NCBI GenBank assembly: GCA_032622095.1
Contig: CP136065.1
Location: 59,885,094 to 59,949,093 of the forward strand
From: Siphonodentalium dalli
Lineage: Eukaryota > Mollusca > Scaphopoda > Gadilida > Siphonodentaliidae
DNA length: 64,000 nt
Direction: 5' to 3'
In this document: in pieces, positions 33,939 through 45,799 of the stretch
Layout: every line of letters starts with the position of its first letter
Numbering within the stretch: the first letter of the stretch is position 1
Notes under the pieces: generated by a model
What the model saw: the letters and a program-made list of their open reading frames with translations, nothing else
Told to the model about the DNA's origin: nothing
Databases searched by the model: none
Program-made: the position numbers and the translations under genes

Positions 33939-34749
33939 CCGTTTTGAGTACCTATCTGCCCAGGGTAGCTTCAGTTGTGTTATGTTATGCAAAGAAGATA
34001 TATATGACAACATATTAATGTCAAAACCATTGGGAAGTTTCGGTCATCGTAAGCTTTCAGAGGCTGCGCACCAGTTCAAGACATCGTATATAGATGTAAA
34101 AATTATTGTAACATTCTTTATAGATAGCACTAACGCATTTAGCCCAACAAAAACACATTTTTTTCCGAGAAAAATATCGACATGTTACATGCACGCAACG
34201 GAAATTAAAAATCACATCCATTCATATGCTAGAGCTTGGGCGATATCTAGTATGAAAATAATCACACAAATGATCATATGAAGAACACTCTTCAATAAGA
34301 GCCATTTTATTTATTTACATTTTATTACTCTCCCATACTCAAACAAAATTAACCGAATCCTAATACAAGTATGACAAAAAAATTCAATATTTGCGTGACA
34401 TGTCAGGCTTGTGCTCCAGGCTGAGGACAACATGGAGTAAACCATATAACAAAAAAACGAGTCATAATGGAACACGCCACATATACGTCGAAACACGACT
34501 ATGCTCTTTCCATTATAAGGTCGGATTTCTGGGCACACCTGTCGTTACCAGATGTCGTAAAATTATGCATTAATAGGCTGCAGATTAAATATCGAGCGTT
34601 GTTACATACGACGCCACAAATCAAAATTTAATCAGTTCACTGTGTCAAATGTGCCAACTGTGTGTACACGGTTCAATTGGCTCGTTAACCATTTATACAT
34701 ACTCTATACTCACCGACGAGTGTAGTTCTCCCTTAGGAAATGTTCAGAC

Positions 34750-35183
34750 ATTCCTAAATTACTATTTATTTGGCTTCGGGGGGGGGGGGGTAAATGTTTG
34801 ATTCTAGTCGAGGAACCCACCCATCAAAGCTCAGAGTGATCAGATATCGATTTTAAAAGTTTGTTATTTCTCGAGATGTGCAATAATATGTGGCACAGAA
34901 AAACGTGGTCAAACGGATGGTCTCGGACAAATTGCGGATGAAGATGGATAACTCTAAAATCAAGTGGTAATACGGTCAAATTTCGTGATACTTTAGTGAT
35001 AATACGGCCATATTTTGTTGAACAAAATGTTGATAAATAATAAGTTTTGGGAAATTTGATACCATAGTTGGCAGTGGTTAGGATTATTTTGTTGCAATAA
35101 ATCGATTTTGATAACTAGAGCGTATTTTGAAGAAATGTTGTTATCTTGATGGTATGGGGACAGTCTGATCGGATTGAGTACCT
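34750..35183 (-). mobile_element. TTAA-target element family D, left-truncated copy
   Basis: Contains the family landmarks GGCTTCGGGGG, GTCGAGGAACCCACC and AAGCTCAGAGTGATCAGAT and ends CGGATTGAGTACCT followed by TTAA (35184-35187). The opposite terminus is missing. A 13-base G run lies at 34778-34790. A complete copy is at 45182-45650; others lie near 54779, 59395, 63127 and 63678. Confidence 0.75.
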
Positions 35184-35605
35184 TTAACAGAGGAATAACT
35201 TTAGCTATATCAGTCTATCTCTAAAAGACTTGTATATAATATTCAGAATTAATGGAGACGCCGAAAAATGACAATACATTAATAGACAAACTACGTGGAG
35301 GGTGCATGTGGGGGTGAATCCATGGTTGGGTGGAATTTTTATTTTCAGCCCTGTGTGCTGAATATTTTGGCAGAACCCCCGGTATATATAGGCATCATAT
35401 ACTCGGGACAAAAACTTATCGACGCCATAATACGTTTGAAACTGTTTTCGCACATAATTGAGATAAACGCTCTTTATTCATACCACATCGGGGTTAGACT
35501 AACAACAAATGCTCTTTAATGGTCGACTTCTTCTATAGATTAAATGACCGGAATAAGTCTTTCCGAGGCATTTCCAGTCAGTATAAAAGTGTTTCACATA
35601 TTAAA

Positions 35606-36182
35606 TGTCAGGAACCTACGTCACTAATCAAGCCTTTAACCCAAAGCGATTTTGATTTAAATTTGTTTTTAAACATAAATGTTTGTCTGACGGGATAAAC
35701 AAAGCAGAAATGATATAAACGCTCTTTATTCATACCATAATCGTAGTTGGACTCTAATAATTCTTTCCGCGACAAGTAAAGTCTGTATAACAGTGTCTCA
35801 CCATTGACTTGAACAGACATATAAGATAAAATAGGATAGATAAGATTTAATGCAAAATACACCCAATGAGCAGTTGCACATATAATAAATACAACATATA
35901 TCAACATAAAGAATAATTTAACATGATTATAATCACGTACGATATATGCATATACCTTCTCGTGAATTTACTGTCATAATATTTCACGTATACTTACTAG
36001 CTTTTGTTAGATATATTTATATTGTCTCGAATGGCGAATAAGAGACATATATACATCGCTGGTTTCACGTATTCAGGGACAGAAACCTACGTAACCAACC
36101 AAGTATCTAACTCAAAGTGGTTTTGATTTTAAATTAGTTTAAAACATATAAACGTTTGTCTGACGGGATAAACAAGTATAAC
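35606..36182 (+). repeat. Locally duplicated repeat (GGAACCTACGTCACTAA)
   Basis: Two diverged copies, 35606-35710 and 36073-36182, share AACCTACGT, AAAGTGGTTTTGATTT-like text and AACGTTTGTCTGACGGGATA. The first motif also appears at 57142 and, inverted, at 36832 (next to CTATCCGAATGTCT in both places). Probably one end of an unnamed element. Confidence 0.6.
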
Positions 36183-36354
36183 ATGAAATGTGGAAATTCA
36201 CAATGCATTCACAAATAAGTAGGCGTTAAAAACTCATAATTATAACTGAAATTTACAAGGATATTAGGCGTGGACTGTGCTCCGATTTTGAACATCAAAA
36301 ACACAGTCTCAACTATTTATAGATGTCCGTACTATGCGTATATTGACTATATTC

Positions 36355-36720
36355 CATTTCACTGTTAAAGTGATGTGAAACAACCGGTAGGTGTTCAAAT
36401 AGAAATGGAGAGTAATTTTGCTCAAAGTTGTTATTTTTACGAATATTAATCCAAATTGACAACACACACTGCCATTCTTATATATTAATTAGATGCAATG
36501 ACTCTCGATGGCGAAATTATTTGTGTTAGTTATCGCCGATAGTTGCGTCCCGAATCAAGATGTAAATATTTACAGTTCAGACTATGTTTTATATAGAGTG
36601 GTACGGTCGATTTCTTTCAAATTTTCGGCAATGTTAGTAGAATTCTACATCCCCCAGATTCTCATAGCACCATGTACTAACTTATCAGTTTCACGCACTC
36701 GAACAAGTCCATAATATGTC
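36355..36720 (-). repeat. Dispersed repeat R8, copy 2 (inverted)
   Basis: Reverse complement of the repeat at 4982-5345 along its whole length, with TTGCTCAAAG, GACTCTCGATGGCGAAATCA-like text, CGGCAATGTTAGTAGAAT and GTCCATAATATGTCTTTAA. A 68-codon plus-strand frame inside is spurious. Confidence 0.75.
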
Positions 36721-37259
36721 TTTAAGTACAATAACTCCTCCTACAACAACTATCTAGATCATCCACTGAATTAATTCGAAATGGTTGCTATCCGAATGTC
36801 TGAATCAGCGGTTCAGAGGTAACATTTATTTAGTGACGTAGGTTCATGGGCCTGATAGTTATCTACCTATTTTGACCACAGACAGCGAATCGGAATGTGA
36901 CACAGGTTAATTCGAGCATTACTATATTGGTATAATTCGGTGTTCCAAATAGGCACGCTGTTCTAATGTTAAGTTAGGATGTCCTAAGAAATACCGAACC
37001 ATATTCTAATAATGCAGCTAAACCGAACGGTACTTCGAATTCAAGTCATTCATATGCCAAATACGACGTCACGAAAATAAAAACATGCTCTAAAATAGAT
37101 ACAGTGAAATAGGCCTAGACCATAAAAGTAAAAACACTCTTTAATATTCATCATTGTTTGGATAGATAAGGACTAAACGCTCTTTATGGTGTTTGATCTT
37201 TACGCTGATTTCATAAACCTCAAAATATCCTCTTTTTTTTTTTTAATTGATATCCGACA

Positions 37260-40200
37260 ATGTAAATCTCAGAAAGATGAGTATCCTACACTTGATGTCA
37301 TATAAAAAATTAGCGATGGCATAATACGTTATCTATTCAGAGATAGAAGACACAGTAATTGTAATATATACATATATGGTATATAATCCCTATTTCGGGG
37401 TCAACTTGAATCATCAAAGTGCCTTAAATTGCGGTACTAATCGAGTCAATTCAAGTTCAAAATACATTTATATATAGGAAGATATATATTTCACCAAATT
37501 TGAGAACCCCTGCACGTTACCAACATGTGGATTCACACTATAACGACATACACAGCTAAGCTATTTGACATTGAAACGTGCCTGAATCTTAGACCACACC
37601 CTCAGGCCAGTCTTATTATTGAACGCTACCCCATAAGTAATATATGTGTTCTTGTCTTACCTGGAAGTTTCTTGACGGGAAACATTGACTATGATGTATA
37701 TCAATGCGAACGCAAGACGATTTACGAAGTGTTGTCAATCAGTTATAATCCAATTCAAAGTTCGAATAAGATTTTCCCGTAAGTTAATCTTATTGTGTAC
37801 GAATGACTTAAGCAATTTAACAAACAGAGATGATGTCTTTTATGGAGTAGGATGTTAATCTCTTATTTGATCGCGAAATACAGCGGCTGTACAATGTACA
37901 CGGATCGATATGGGCGCGGCTCGAGACTCTCTCAGACTTCTCATGATCAATGTGCAGATACGCCTGCATGACAGAAGTGTATGCGTAGATTTACATAAAT
38001 GTGAATCGCGATTGGTGCGAAGAAATGAAACTGGACGAAGCGACACGAATCGATGTTCATCGGATATTCTTCATAAATGGACAGACTGGTTGCACGCTGT
38101 ACTGCATAATTACACACCAACATATCTTCGTGTAACTAGGTTCAGGTTGGACCTAACTATTCACATAGATTCATATTGGACTGAATTGATTCTGAAATAA
38201 GCCCATCAGAGCTCATACCCGTTATTCCGTTGAATGAAACGGGTCGTATAGAAAACACATTATAAAGGGCGTGAGTTGGTAAGTCGTGTCGATGAAAAAA
38301 AGGTAGTTAAATAATGCCATGGCAATATGGGCTTGTTTCGTATGTAGAAATAGTCACATACTGTACTCTTTTAAAAACCGCGTTTTAGGTCCGTATAAAA
38401 CGTATACTATATATATTGAGGTTAAATAATGCCAATATGAGCTCATTTCGCTCAATAAAATAAGCCCATCATATGCTGTTCATGAGAGCAGGCTGTACAC
38501 ACACATTCATGCAGTTCAACACGAGTATACTCGACAGTGGGAACATATTCGTAGTACATTTTTTACCATCGAGGCCCAGTGCTGGTAGTAGCTATATGTT
38601 GTTGACCAACATGTCAATTAGTTTATGTATATATCTTACATGTATGTCCGATTTGACACCATTACACAATTTAACTTGTGACGATCTCTACGTTTTCCAC
38701 ACCAGATAATATATATATATAGGGAGATTGAATCTACAAACTCATTGGATTAAGATTTGATTGATGGTCAGATATTAACTTTGAACACAAACAGGATGTT
38801 TTATCAGGATGTCAGTGTATGTTGGACAGCACACTATAAAGGATGGCATTCTTTATCGTTGGTAACCTTCTGTCATTTTAGCGCCCAGACTTAAAAACCT
38901 GGTATAACTCGACTATTTTGAAAATCGATATTTGATGACCAAAACCTCACATGAATGGGGCCCATAGGTTCGATGTCATTATTGTCGGGTATAGCAAGCA
39001 TGTAGATATATAGTAGTGTTATGATGTCAAAATGGATGGGTCATCTAAAACAAATACTCTTTTCTGTATCAATTAGAGCATTGACTCACACTTGTCAAGC
39101 GGATACATGTACATACGAACAGATTCTTAGTTTTGTAAATATTTTATCCCACGTACAGAGAAATGTGTGTAGCTTTCTGTGTCATCCATGCATGATATCA
39201 TAAATGATTCGAGTAAAGTTATCTCACGATATCAGAAGAATCGTTACAACTTAACTGTGCGTGGATACAGCAAACCATGCACGATATGTATTTATCAGAA
39301 TCTCATCGAGAATAGTCTGGGTGTGCTTTGGAATCGGATGTAAGTAACTGATATAGGGTGTAAAATCGATTATGTTGCACGCGCATTCTGCTTCGGAATG
39401 TGTTATAGGTTCGAATTTCACGGAAGTTAACCGAATCGATTAACAGAACGTGACCAAACCAATGAAATTCTCTAACATCCACGTAGTATTGATACCAGTG
39501 ATAACATGATGTAAACGTGAACACACCTACGAAACCCCTCTAGTTATACAAGCTTTCATTATAACAGACTGACACAATTTTGTCGGGTGGAATAACCGAC
39601 ACACGTGGTGTGGTATCAAAAAGCCCTATACATCTTATCTATATATTCAACAATGTACGGTAGATAATTAGAGCATGTCATGAATAATTCCATTTTGATA
39701 AACACAACAATTAAATCGATTCCTGGTAGTATAATAAAACAGTTACCTGTGACTAATATAGAATCGAAATGTCAAAACGTGCGTATTTCCAATCACAGAT
39801 ATTTTCCGATTTAGAACTTATTTCCGACTATACGAGTGTCCTTTCATTGCAAATGAGCTAAGATTTAACACAATGTTCCTGAATATACGGTCAGCTTGCT
39901 TTGTTCATTGCCATTTCAGTGGAACTGGCGATATTATTCCCTGTGGACGAAATTTCTCAGATGTCTATCACCAGAGACAATAGGGAGGCACAGGTGTATC
40001 GCTGGATCGTCTGCTGTAGAATCGAGCAATTATCGATTTGTACACAGGTGAGACAGAGCCAATAACATCGCTCGTTCCAGCCGTGTTCGTCCATTCTTCC
40101 GTCGTGTAATCGAGGATATTATTGGACAAGAATCGATATTGTTGAAGTGTGTGAATTGTGTCCATGTTAACGCTTTATATACCTGGATCGTTATCGCATC

Positions 40201-40360
40201 AGTAGCGCTCACACTGCCCAACCGATTAGCAGTTCATATCATTTTCATCGGTTTCATGCATATATGGGTCCGACTATATTTTTTGGTTATTATATATGAC
40301 GTGTTTCCGAACTAATATGGTTCTACGCCATTCTTTAGAATAAATTTATTATCCAGTTTG
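37260..40360. other. Mostly unique A+T-rich DNA
   Basis: I see no transposon ends or tandem arrays here. Two plus-strand frames (37525-37782 and 37910-38200) are open in a slightly G+C-richer patch, but both are of chance length and match nothing I know. A short repeated phrase (AATAATGCCA...AATATG(G/A)GC and AAGCCCATCA) links 38210, 38315 and 38430. Confidence 0.5.
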
Positions 40361-40369
40361 GCGGGACTA

Positions 40370-41060
40370 TAGAAATGGGTTCCGTCCGTAAAAATGTTTG
40401 GAGGTCTCTATCTGTCACCAGCATAGGATTTGTTCATTTGAATATCTCTGATATGTTCATGAACCACCACAGGGGAAGTGATATGTACATGGAACGGGTT
40501 TCGTCGATTCATTTCTTACATAATTATATTGTCCTTAGAGTTAAAATGCACGGTCCGTCCGTAACTACTTTGGAGTTTCCTATCTCCCAGTCAATATACG
40601 TTGGATTTTAATTATCGTATAGGTATGTCCATGAACCACCATGGAGGAATGTGATACACACATGGAACGCGTTTCTTGATTCAGTCTAAAATAATTATTG
40701 TCCTTAGAGTTAAAATACACGGTTCGCTCATAACGACTGTGGAGCCCTCTATCTCAGTCATCATATGTTGGAGTTTAATCATCTTTGGTTCGCTCACGAA
40801 CTATACCATGCAGGAAAGTGATATACACATGGAACTGGTTCTGTCCATTCATTCGTTGCAGAGTTGTCGCGCTCTTAGAGTGGAAATCCATCTATGCCAA
40901 CTGGATATCTGTATCTCAATCAGTGTAGGTCGTGTATGAATTATCTTTGGTATGTCCAAGCGGCAGCATGAAGGGAACAGTATCCTCCTGTAACCAGTTT
41001 TGTCCATTCATTTATTCTAAAATTGTGGCCATTAGAGTGTAAAATAAGTCCACCTCTGTA
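40370..41060 (+). repeat. 169-bp degenerate tandem array
   Basis: Five diverged units, tracked by CCTTAGAGTTAAAAT and relatives at 40533, 40702, 40872 and 41029 (spacings 169, 170 and 157) and by ACATGGAAC(G/T)GGTT before each. A related shorter array is at 60300-60660. Frames of 78-87 codons in this block are repeat artefacts. Confidence 0.85.
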
Positions 41061-41366
41061 TATCTTGTCACTTTAGATCGGATGTATACATGTATATTCA
41101 TTAACCACAATTAATGCATGTGCAACTGCCATGCAGATTAAGACATCTTTCGAATTAAGCTACCTCAGAAAAAGATTGTACCCATGCGGGGATACTGTGT
41201 GTGGTAAACTCGTTACTTTCGAATTGAATTCGTTGCCGATATACATTCCGCTTGCAGAATATCAACGAACATTCTACAACTTATGTCCAGTTATGGAGTA
41301 CAACCTACCAAATATGCCCACATGGGAAAATTTGGCCCACACTTGGACGCCATTGCTCTGCTTTAA

Positions 41367-41827
41367 CCCTTTCAGTGCCAGGGCCGATCTCTAAATTTAC
41401 GGTATGTAAAATCGTCTCTAAAAAAAAAAAAATATATATATATATATTTTGGGTTGAATTTTTTTGGGTATGCTTAAGCATGCTATAGCGAATTTAAAAA
41501 CAAACTGGATAAAACTTTAGGGGCACTTTATAACTCAAAACTATCACCAAGTATTCATAGTAATAATTTTGATGCCCATGAAAAACGTACGATTCCCTGG
41601 CACTAAACCTACAAAATAAGTCTGGCACTGAAAGAGTTAAAGAATATAAGAAAAAATGATTAAAATTGTAAAAAATTGAAAAAATAATAACAAATGATGA
41701 AAAATTGTTAGGCCAATGCATTCTCTTATATATGCGAGGCGACCTATGGTCGACTCGCATATATAAGATAATGCATTGGCACAGGGTATAAGGGTTGATA
41801 CAAAACTCGGACTTGGCACTGAAAGGG
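41367..41827. mobile_element. Mosaic of type B and type C TTAA elements
   Basis: Starts after TTAA (41363-41366) with CCCTTTCAGTGCCAGGGCCG. A matching inverted end lies at about 41620-41636 followed by TTAA (41637-41640), and a second inverted end (GGACTTGGCACTGAAAGGG) lies at 41809-41827, also followed by TTAA. Between them sits a type C palindrome (41713-41781). The 160-codon minus-strand frame 41494-41976 runs through all of this and is spurious. Confidence 0.75.
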
Positions 41828-42298
41828 TTAACGGTACCCAATACTTTCGAAGTGGGTTCATGCGATATAACATACAAGTCTGTAAAAACAACTACCATCA
41901 ACAAGTACATTGGAAATAGATTGACTTTGTTCTTACTTTCATTACTAATAACTCTCCAATATATTAGATTTCGCATATCAAAACCGTTGTTGAAAACATT
42001 ACTGCAACAGTAATTTCATTCATTGTATGTTTTGATGATCAGATAATCACTTTCAAAAGAACAACATGATTTAGATTTCAGTTCACGCTCTCGGAAGTAC
42101 CGCTTAAAAATAAAGAGCGTTTTTGCTTTTGTTACCCAATAGCGGTTGATATAAATAGTGCTCTTAGTAATGCTTTCACACTCATTCACATGCATCGTAT
42201 ACACATGATCTTGAGTGCATGGGTTATTGATGACTTTGCGACTTTTTTCAAGTAATAACCAAACGTTTGTTTGATTTGTAAGCGGACAATTCGTTTAA

Positions 42299-42676
42299 CC
42301 CTTTACCCAACAGAAGGGCACTGTGCCAATGCATTCTCTTATATATGCGAGTCGACCATAGGTCGCCTCGCATATATAAGAGAATGCATTGGCTTAACAC
42401 ATTAAAAATTATAAAATTGTTAAAGAATGTAAGAACAAATGGTAAAAAGTTTTTTTAGGCCAATGCATTCTCTTATATATGCGAGGCGACCTATGGTCGA
42501 CTCGCATATATAAGAGAATGCATTGGCACAGGGCATAACTGTAACTATCACAATGTGGTCAAGGAGCCGATTCCAATGATATCCATATTTGTATGGTTCT
42601 ATTGAGACAGACCGAAGATATTTTAGGCTGTTGAAGCTTTATTTGGCCGGTTTTGGCCGTTTTGTTGGGTAAAGGG
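42299..42676 (-). mobile_element. TTAA-target element type C, inverted copy
   Basis: Reverse complement of the element at 7872-8263 from end to end, including both palindromic modules, the GACCACATTGTGATAG-type internal text and the GGCCGGTTTTGGCC stem. Left flank TTAA (42295-42298); right flank TTAT (42677-42680). Length 378 against 392. Confidence 0.88.
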
Positions 42677-43974
42677 TTATAGGACATTTTACTAGGTTGG
42701 TGCATCTTCTATCACTTACCAATAATGCAATTATTATACTCTTGAATTCGACAATTCGTAATTGGGGTCGGTGGAATATGCATATCGCTAGATTATGGAG
42801 TTTCTTTTGCCTAAAATAAAATTCATTCAATCATGTTTTCTATAAGGTTGAAGCATGTATATGTATGCCAAGTCTGAGTCTAAATTATAACATATGGTCG
42901 TTTTGCAAATGAAGATTGGCGTTGTTTCGACTTTAACCAATATCAGTCTGAAAATGGTCCAGCGGGGTTCGATAATTCAAAATTGTGCAATCGAGTTTCA
43001 CGAATGTCATTGTCTTCAATTTAACTTCGAAATGTCGACAAACAATGGCACATGCATGCGCCACTCCTAACTGTGCGCATGTATTTCTGTGCAGAGGGGT
43101 GCCTTAAAATCATGGCGCATCGCGTTCAAATGTCGGTTATATTCCCTGGAGCAGTCACGCCTTTGCGAATAACGCGTGTGGGATGACGAAACTCATCGGT
43201 AACCCAATCAACTGAACATTGATCATAAAGGAACCACTCCACGCTGGGTGTGCTGGAGATATCACGTTTCGAATACTTTCCGATATCACGTCAAGGGAAC
43301 AATAGACGGAGGAGCAGATGTGATGAGGTATCGGAATTATTCTCTGGAAACCAAATATCTGCAGGCAGAATCATGATACATTAGAGTAAGGCGTGATAAC
43401 AGTGGTCAATTAGCATGTTTACAGCTCACAGTGCAGAGTTCTTTCATTGTGGGGGTTCTTACAATTCCATTGTTTACTTTTTTTCTTTGGGCATCCTTTC
43501 CCGAGAAAAGTCAGACAAACTTTTTCAATGATATCGATGCTCTGACATCTTTGATATCATAGGTTACTATAACCCCGAAGGAATTACTACGTTTACTGCA
43601 CCCTTTATACCAATATAAAAGCTAAGAACAAGTTCAGACTGACATGCAATGCGAGGGACGCAGTTTCACCAGGCTATATACATGTATATATGTATGACCT
43701 GTTCATCAAAATAACATGATCACCTCTCACAAAGCGCATGTATACTATAAGCGTTCATTGCCCCATACTGGTTAATTTTAAAGGGCCATATCCAATCTAA
43801 CTATACTAACGTTACTATGTTTGACAAGATCTAGTGCATCCGATATACATGTAGCATAGATCGGCTCAACATATATTCAATCATGAAATGATTTGATAAT
43901 TTAAAATAAGTACGCCTTTTATAAATGAATCAGCCATGATTTTCACAGACCAAAATATATGTCGGTAGACAATA

Positions 43975-44120
43975 GTAATGTTGTGGTCCCTCTTATAAGA
44001 TTTAGTACCAGAAACCACCGACTGCCAGTCGAAACTGGTTCATGGGCAGATACCCCACACAACAAACGAGTGTGTACTTTATGTAAAGATGATCCAGGGG
44101 ATGAATTTCATTTTAACTGC
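43975..44120 (+). pseudogene. LINE RT C-terminal tail, copy 2 (fragment)
   Basis: Encodes FSTRNHRLPVETGSW, then RVCTLC and GDEFHFNC, the same post-RT module as in the 23.8-24.3 kb copy, here on the plus strand. It stops abruptly after the second Cys pair and joins a different LINE tail at about 44120. No RT domain upstream. Confidence 0.8.
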
Positions 44121-44125
44121 AGAAA

Positions 44126-45030
44126 AAATCCATGCGCATAATAAACAATAAAAAATACAATAGTCACACAGATCCGCTATTTAAAACAAATGACATTTTA
44201 AAATTTAATGATATCTATACCCTGCATTCAAATCTCATTGTGCATGACTGGTTTCATGACCAGTTACCAAATTCATTTCAAAATTTCTTCACAAGTTCCC
44301 AAAATGACACGCGACAAGATGGTATGCTCAAATCTGGGACACCGAAAAGTGTCTTCTCGGAAAACTTACCAGAACACTATCTTCCGAAGATGTGGAATTC
44401 CCTGGACGACAAACTAAAACGTCTTCCAACACGAACAATGTTCAAAAATGATTACTCTCGAGATAGGCTATCTTCATATCAACTGAATCCCAAATGTACA
44501 TACAAAAATTGTCCTGACTGCAACGATGTGTAATAAGTAGGATAATATTCGTATAGCGATAACTGACATTGTATAACAAGAGAGAATGATAGATAATACA
44601 AGTGCATCATCACCCTATCGCAGGAAATACATGAATGTATTATTCGAATGCCTTGTCCGACCCATTGGTTAAACAATTATCATTCTCCGCTGGCCTCATC
44701 CACATATCCATACTCCACATGCTTGTACTTTACATACCATATCACAAACTGAGCGATGAACGGTGAACGACAAACGAATTATACTATTATTTATTAAAAA
44801 ACAGACATTTATATACCAATTTTTAAAGTTAACAAGACAAAACCTAGATAAATTAAAATTATTATTACATGTATAGTTATATTACTTTTCAACGGGGACG
44901 GCAGGTAGACAACCTTCTTGGTTATGCTGTCCCCGATAGCTCATTGAATGTTATACTATTACACTGTGTATATAATTGTAAATATCATATGAATGAGTTA
45001 TGAATAAATAATCATAGTCATAGTCTAGTC
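44126..45030 (+). pseudogene. LINE 3' portion: RT tail, 3' UTR hairpin and repeat tail
   Basis: An intact 133-codon frame (44132-44533) encodes the region just after the RT domain of a CR1/L2/Jockey-type element: HTDPLFKTNDILKF, then a W-F-H-D-Q-LP-N-SF segment and LPKMWNSLDDKLK. After the stop come about 490 bases of 3' UTR with a stem (GGGGACGGC and GCTGTCCCC, about 44897-44936) and a short tail ending in CATAGTCATAGTC, as expected for the reverse-transcription start end of such elements. All upstream domains are absent, so it is a 5'-truncated copy. Confidence 0.82.
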
Positions 45031-45181
45031 TGCCCGTGGCGTAAGTATTCCTCTGTTGTTAAGGCATCTGATGATGTATCTGAGCGCAGGTTCACATACT
45101 CAGTAACAGCTGTTCTACCACTGCAATAGCTACTGATCAGCACACTGATAACATAGAGCGTCACATCATCACCGTGCTTAA

Positions 45182-45650
45182 AGGTACTCAACCCGTAAAG
45201 AGGGTCCCCATCTCAACAGATTCCAACAACAACAATCCGATCAGAGGGTCCTATATTACTATTTCTTTGGCTTTGGGGGTAAAAAATATTTGATTCGAGT
45301 CGAGGAACCCATCAAACAAAGCTCAGAGTTATTAGATATTGATTTTTCAAATTTGTTATGTTCTCGAGATGAGTACTAATAACTGCCGTAATCTGCTCTG
45401 GATGTGTACTCCAAATCTATTCAAACAGACAAGGATGAATAACTCTAAAATCAAGTGGTAATTTTAACGCAATTTTGACTGAGTTCTGGGCCAGATAGTA
45501 TTCCCGATAATGAAAAATAATAGATTTCTAAAATCGATATCTAACAAATCTGAGCTTTGATGGGTGACTTCCTCGACTCGAATCAAATATTTTTGACCCC
45601 CGAAGCCATTGAAATAGTAATTGAGAGGAGTTTTATCGGGTTGAGTACCT
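45182..45650. mobile_element. TTAA-target element family D, complete copy
   Basis: Perfect 14-base inverted termini AGGTACTCAACCCG, flanked on both sides by TTAA (45178-45181 and 45651-45654). The arms continue for roughly 150 bases (GTCGAGGAACCCATCA, AAGCTCAGAG). No open frame of note. This copy fixes the ends for the other family D fragments. It separates two LINE pieces. Confidence 0.9.
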
Positions 45651-45799
45651 TTAAGTTATTTGCTAGAGATACTATTCTCAAATACAATACACTTGGGAAT
45701 TTCGTCCAGCCATGTGTACCTCTGAACACGGTATAGGTAGTAAGGCACCACTGTTCTTCCATACCAATTGAACTGATTCAACAGCAAAAAATCAGTAAA

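Noticed and set aside
41494-41976. 160-codon minus-strand open frame
   Set aside because: It runs through the type B/C TTAA mosaic and its palindrome; the peptide is the translation of inverted repeats.
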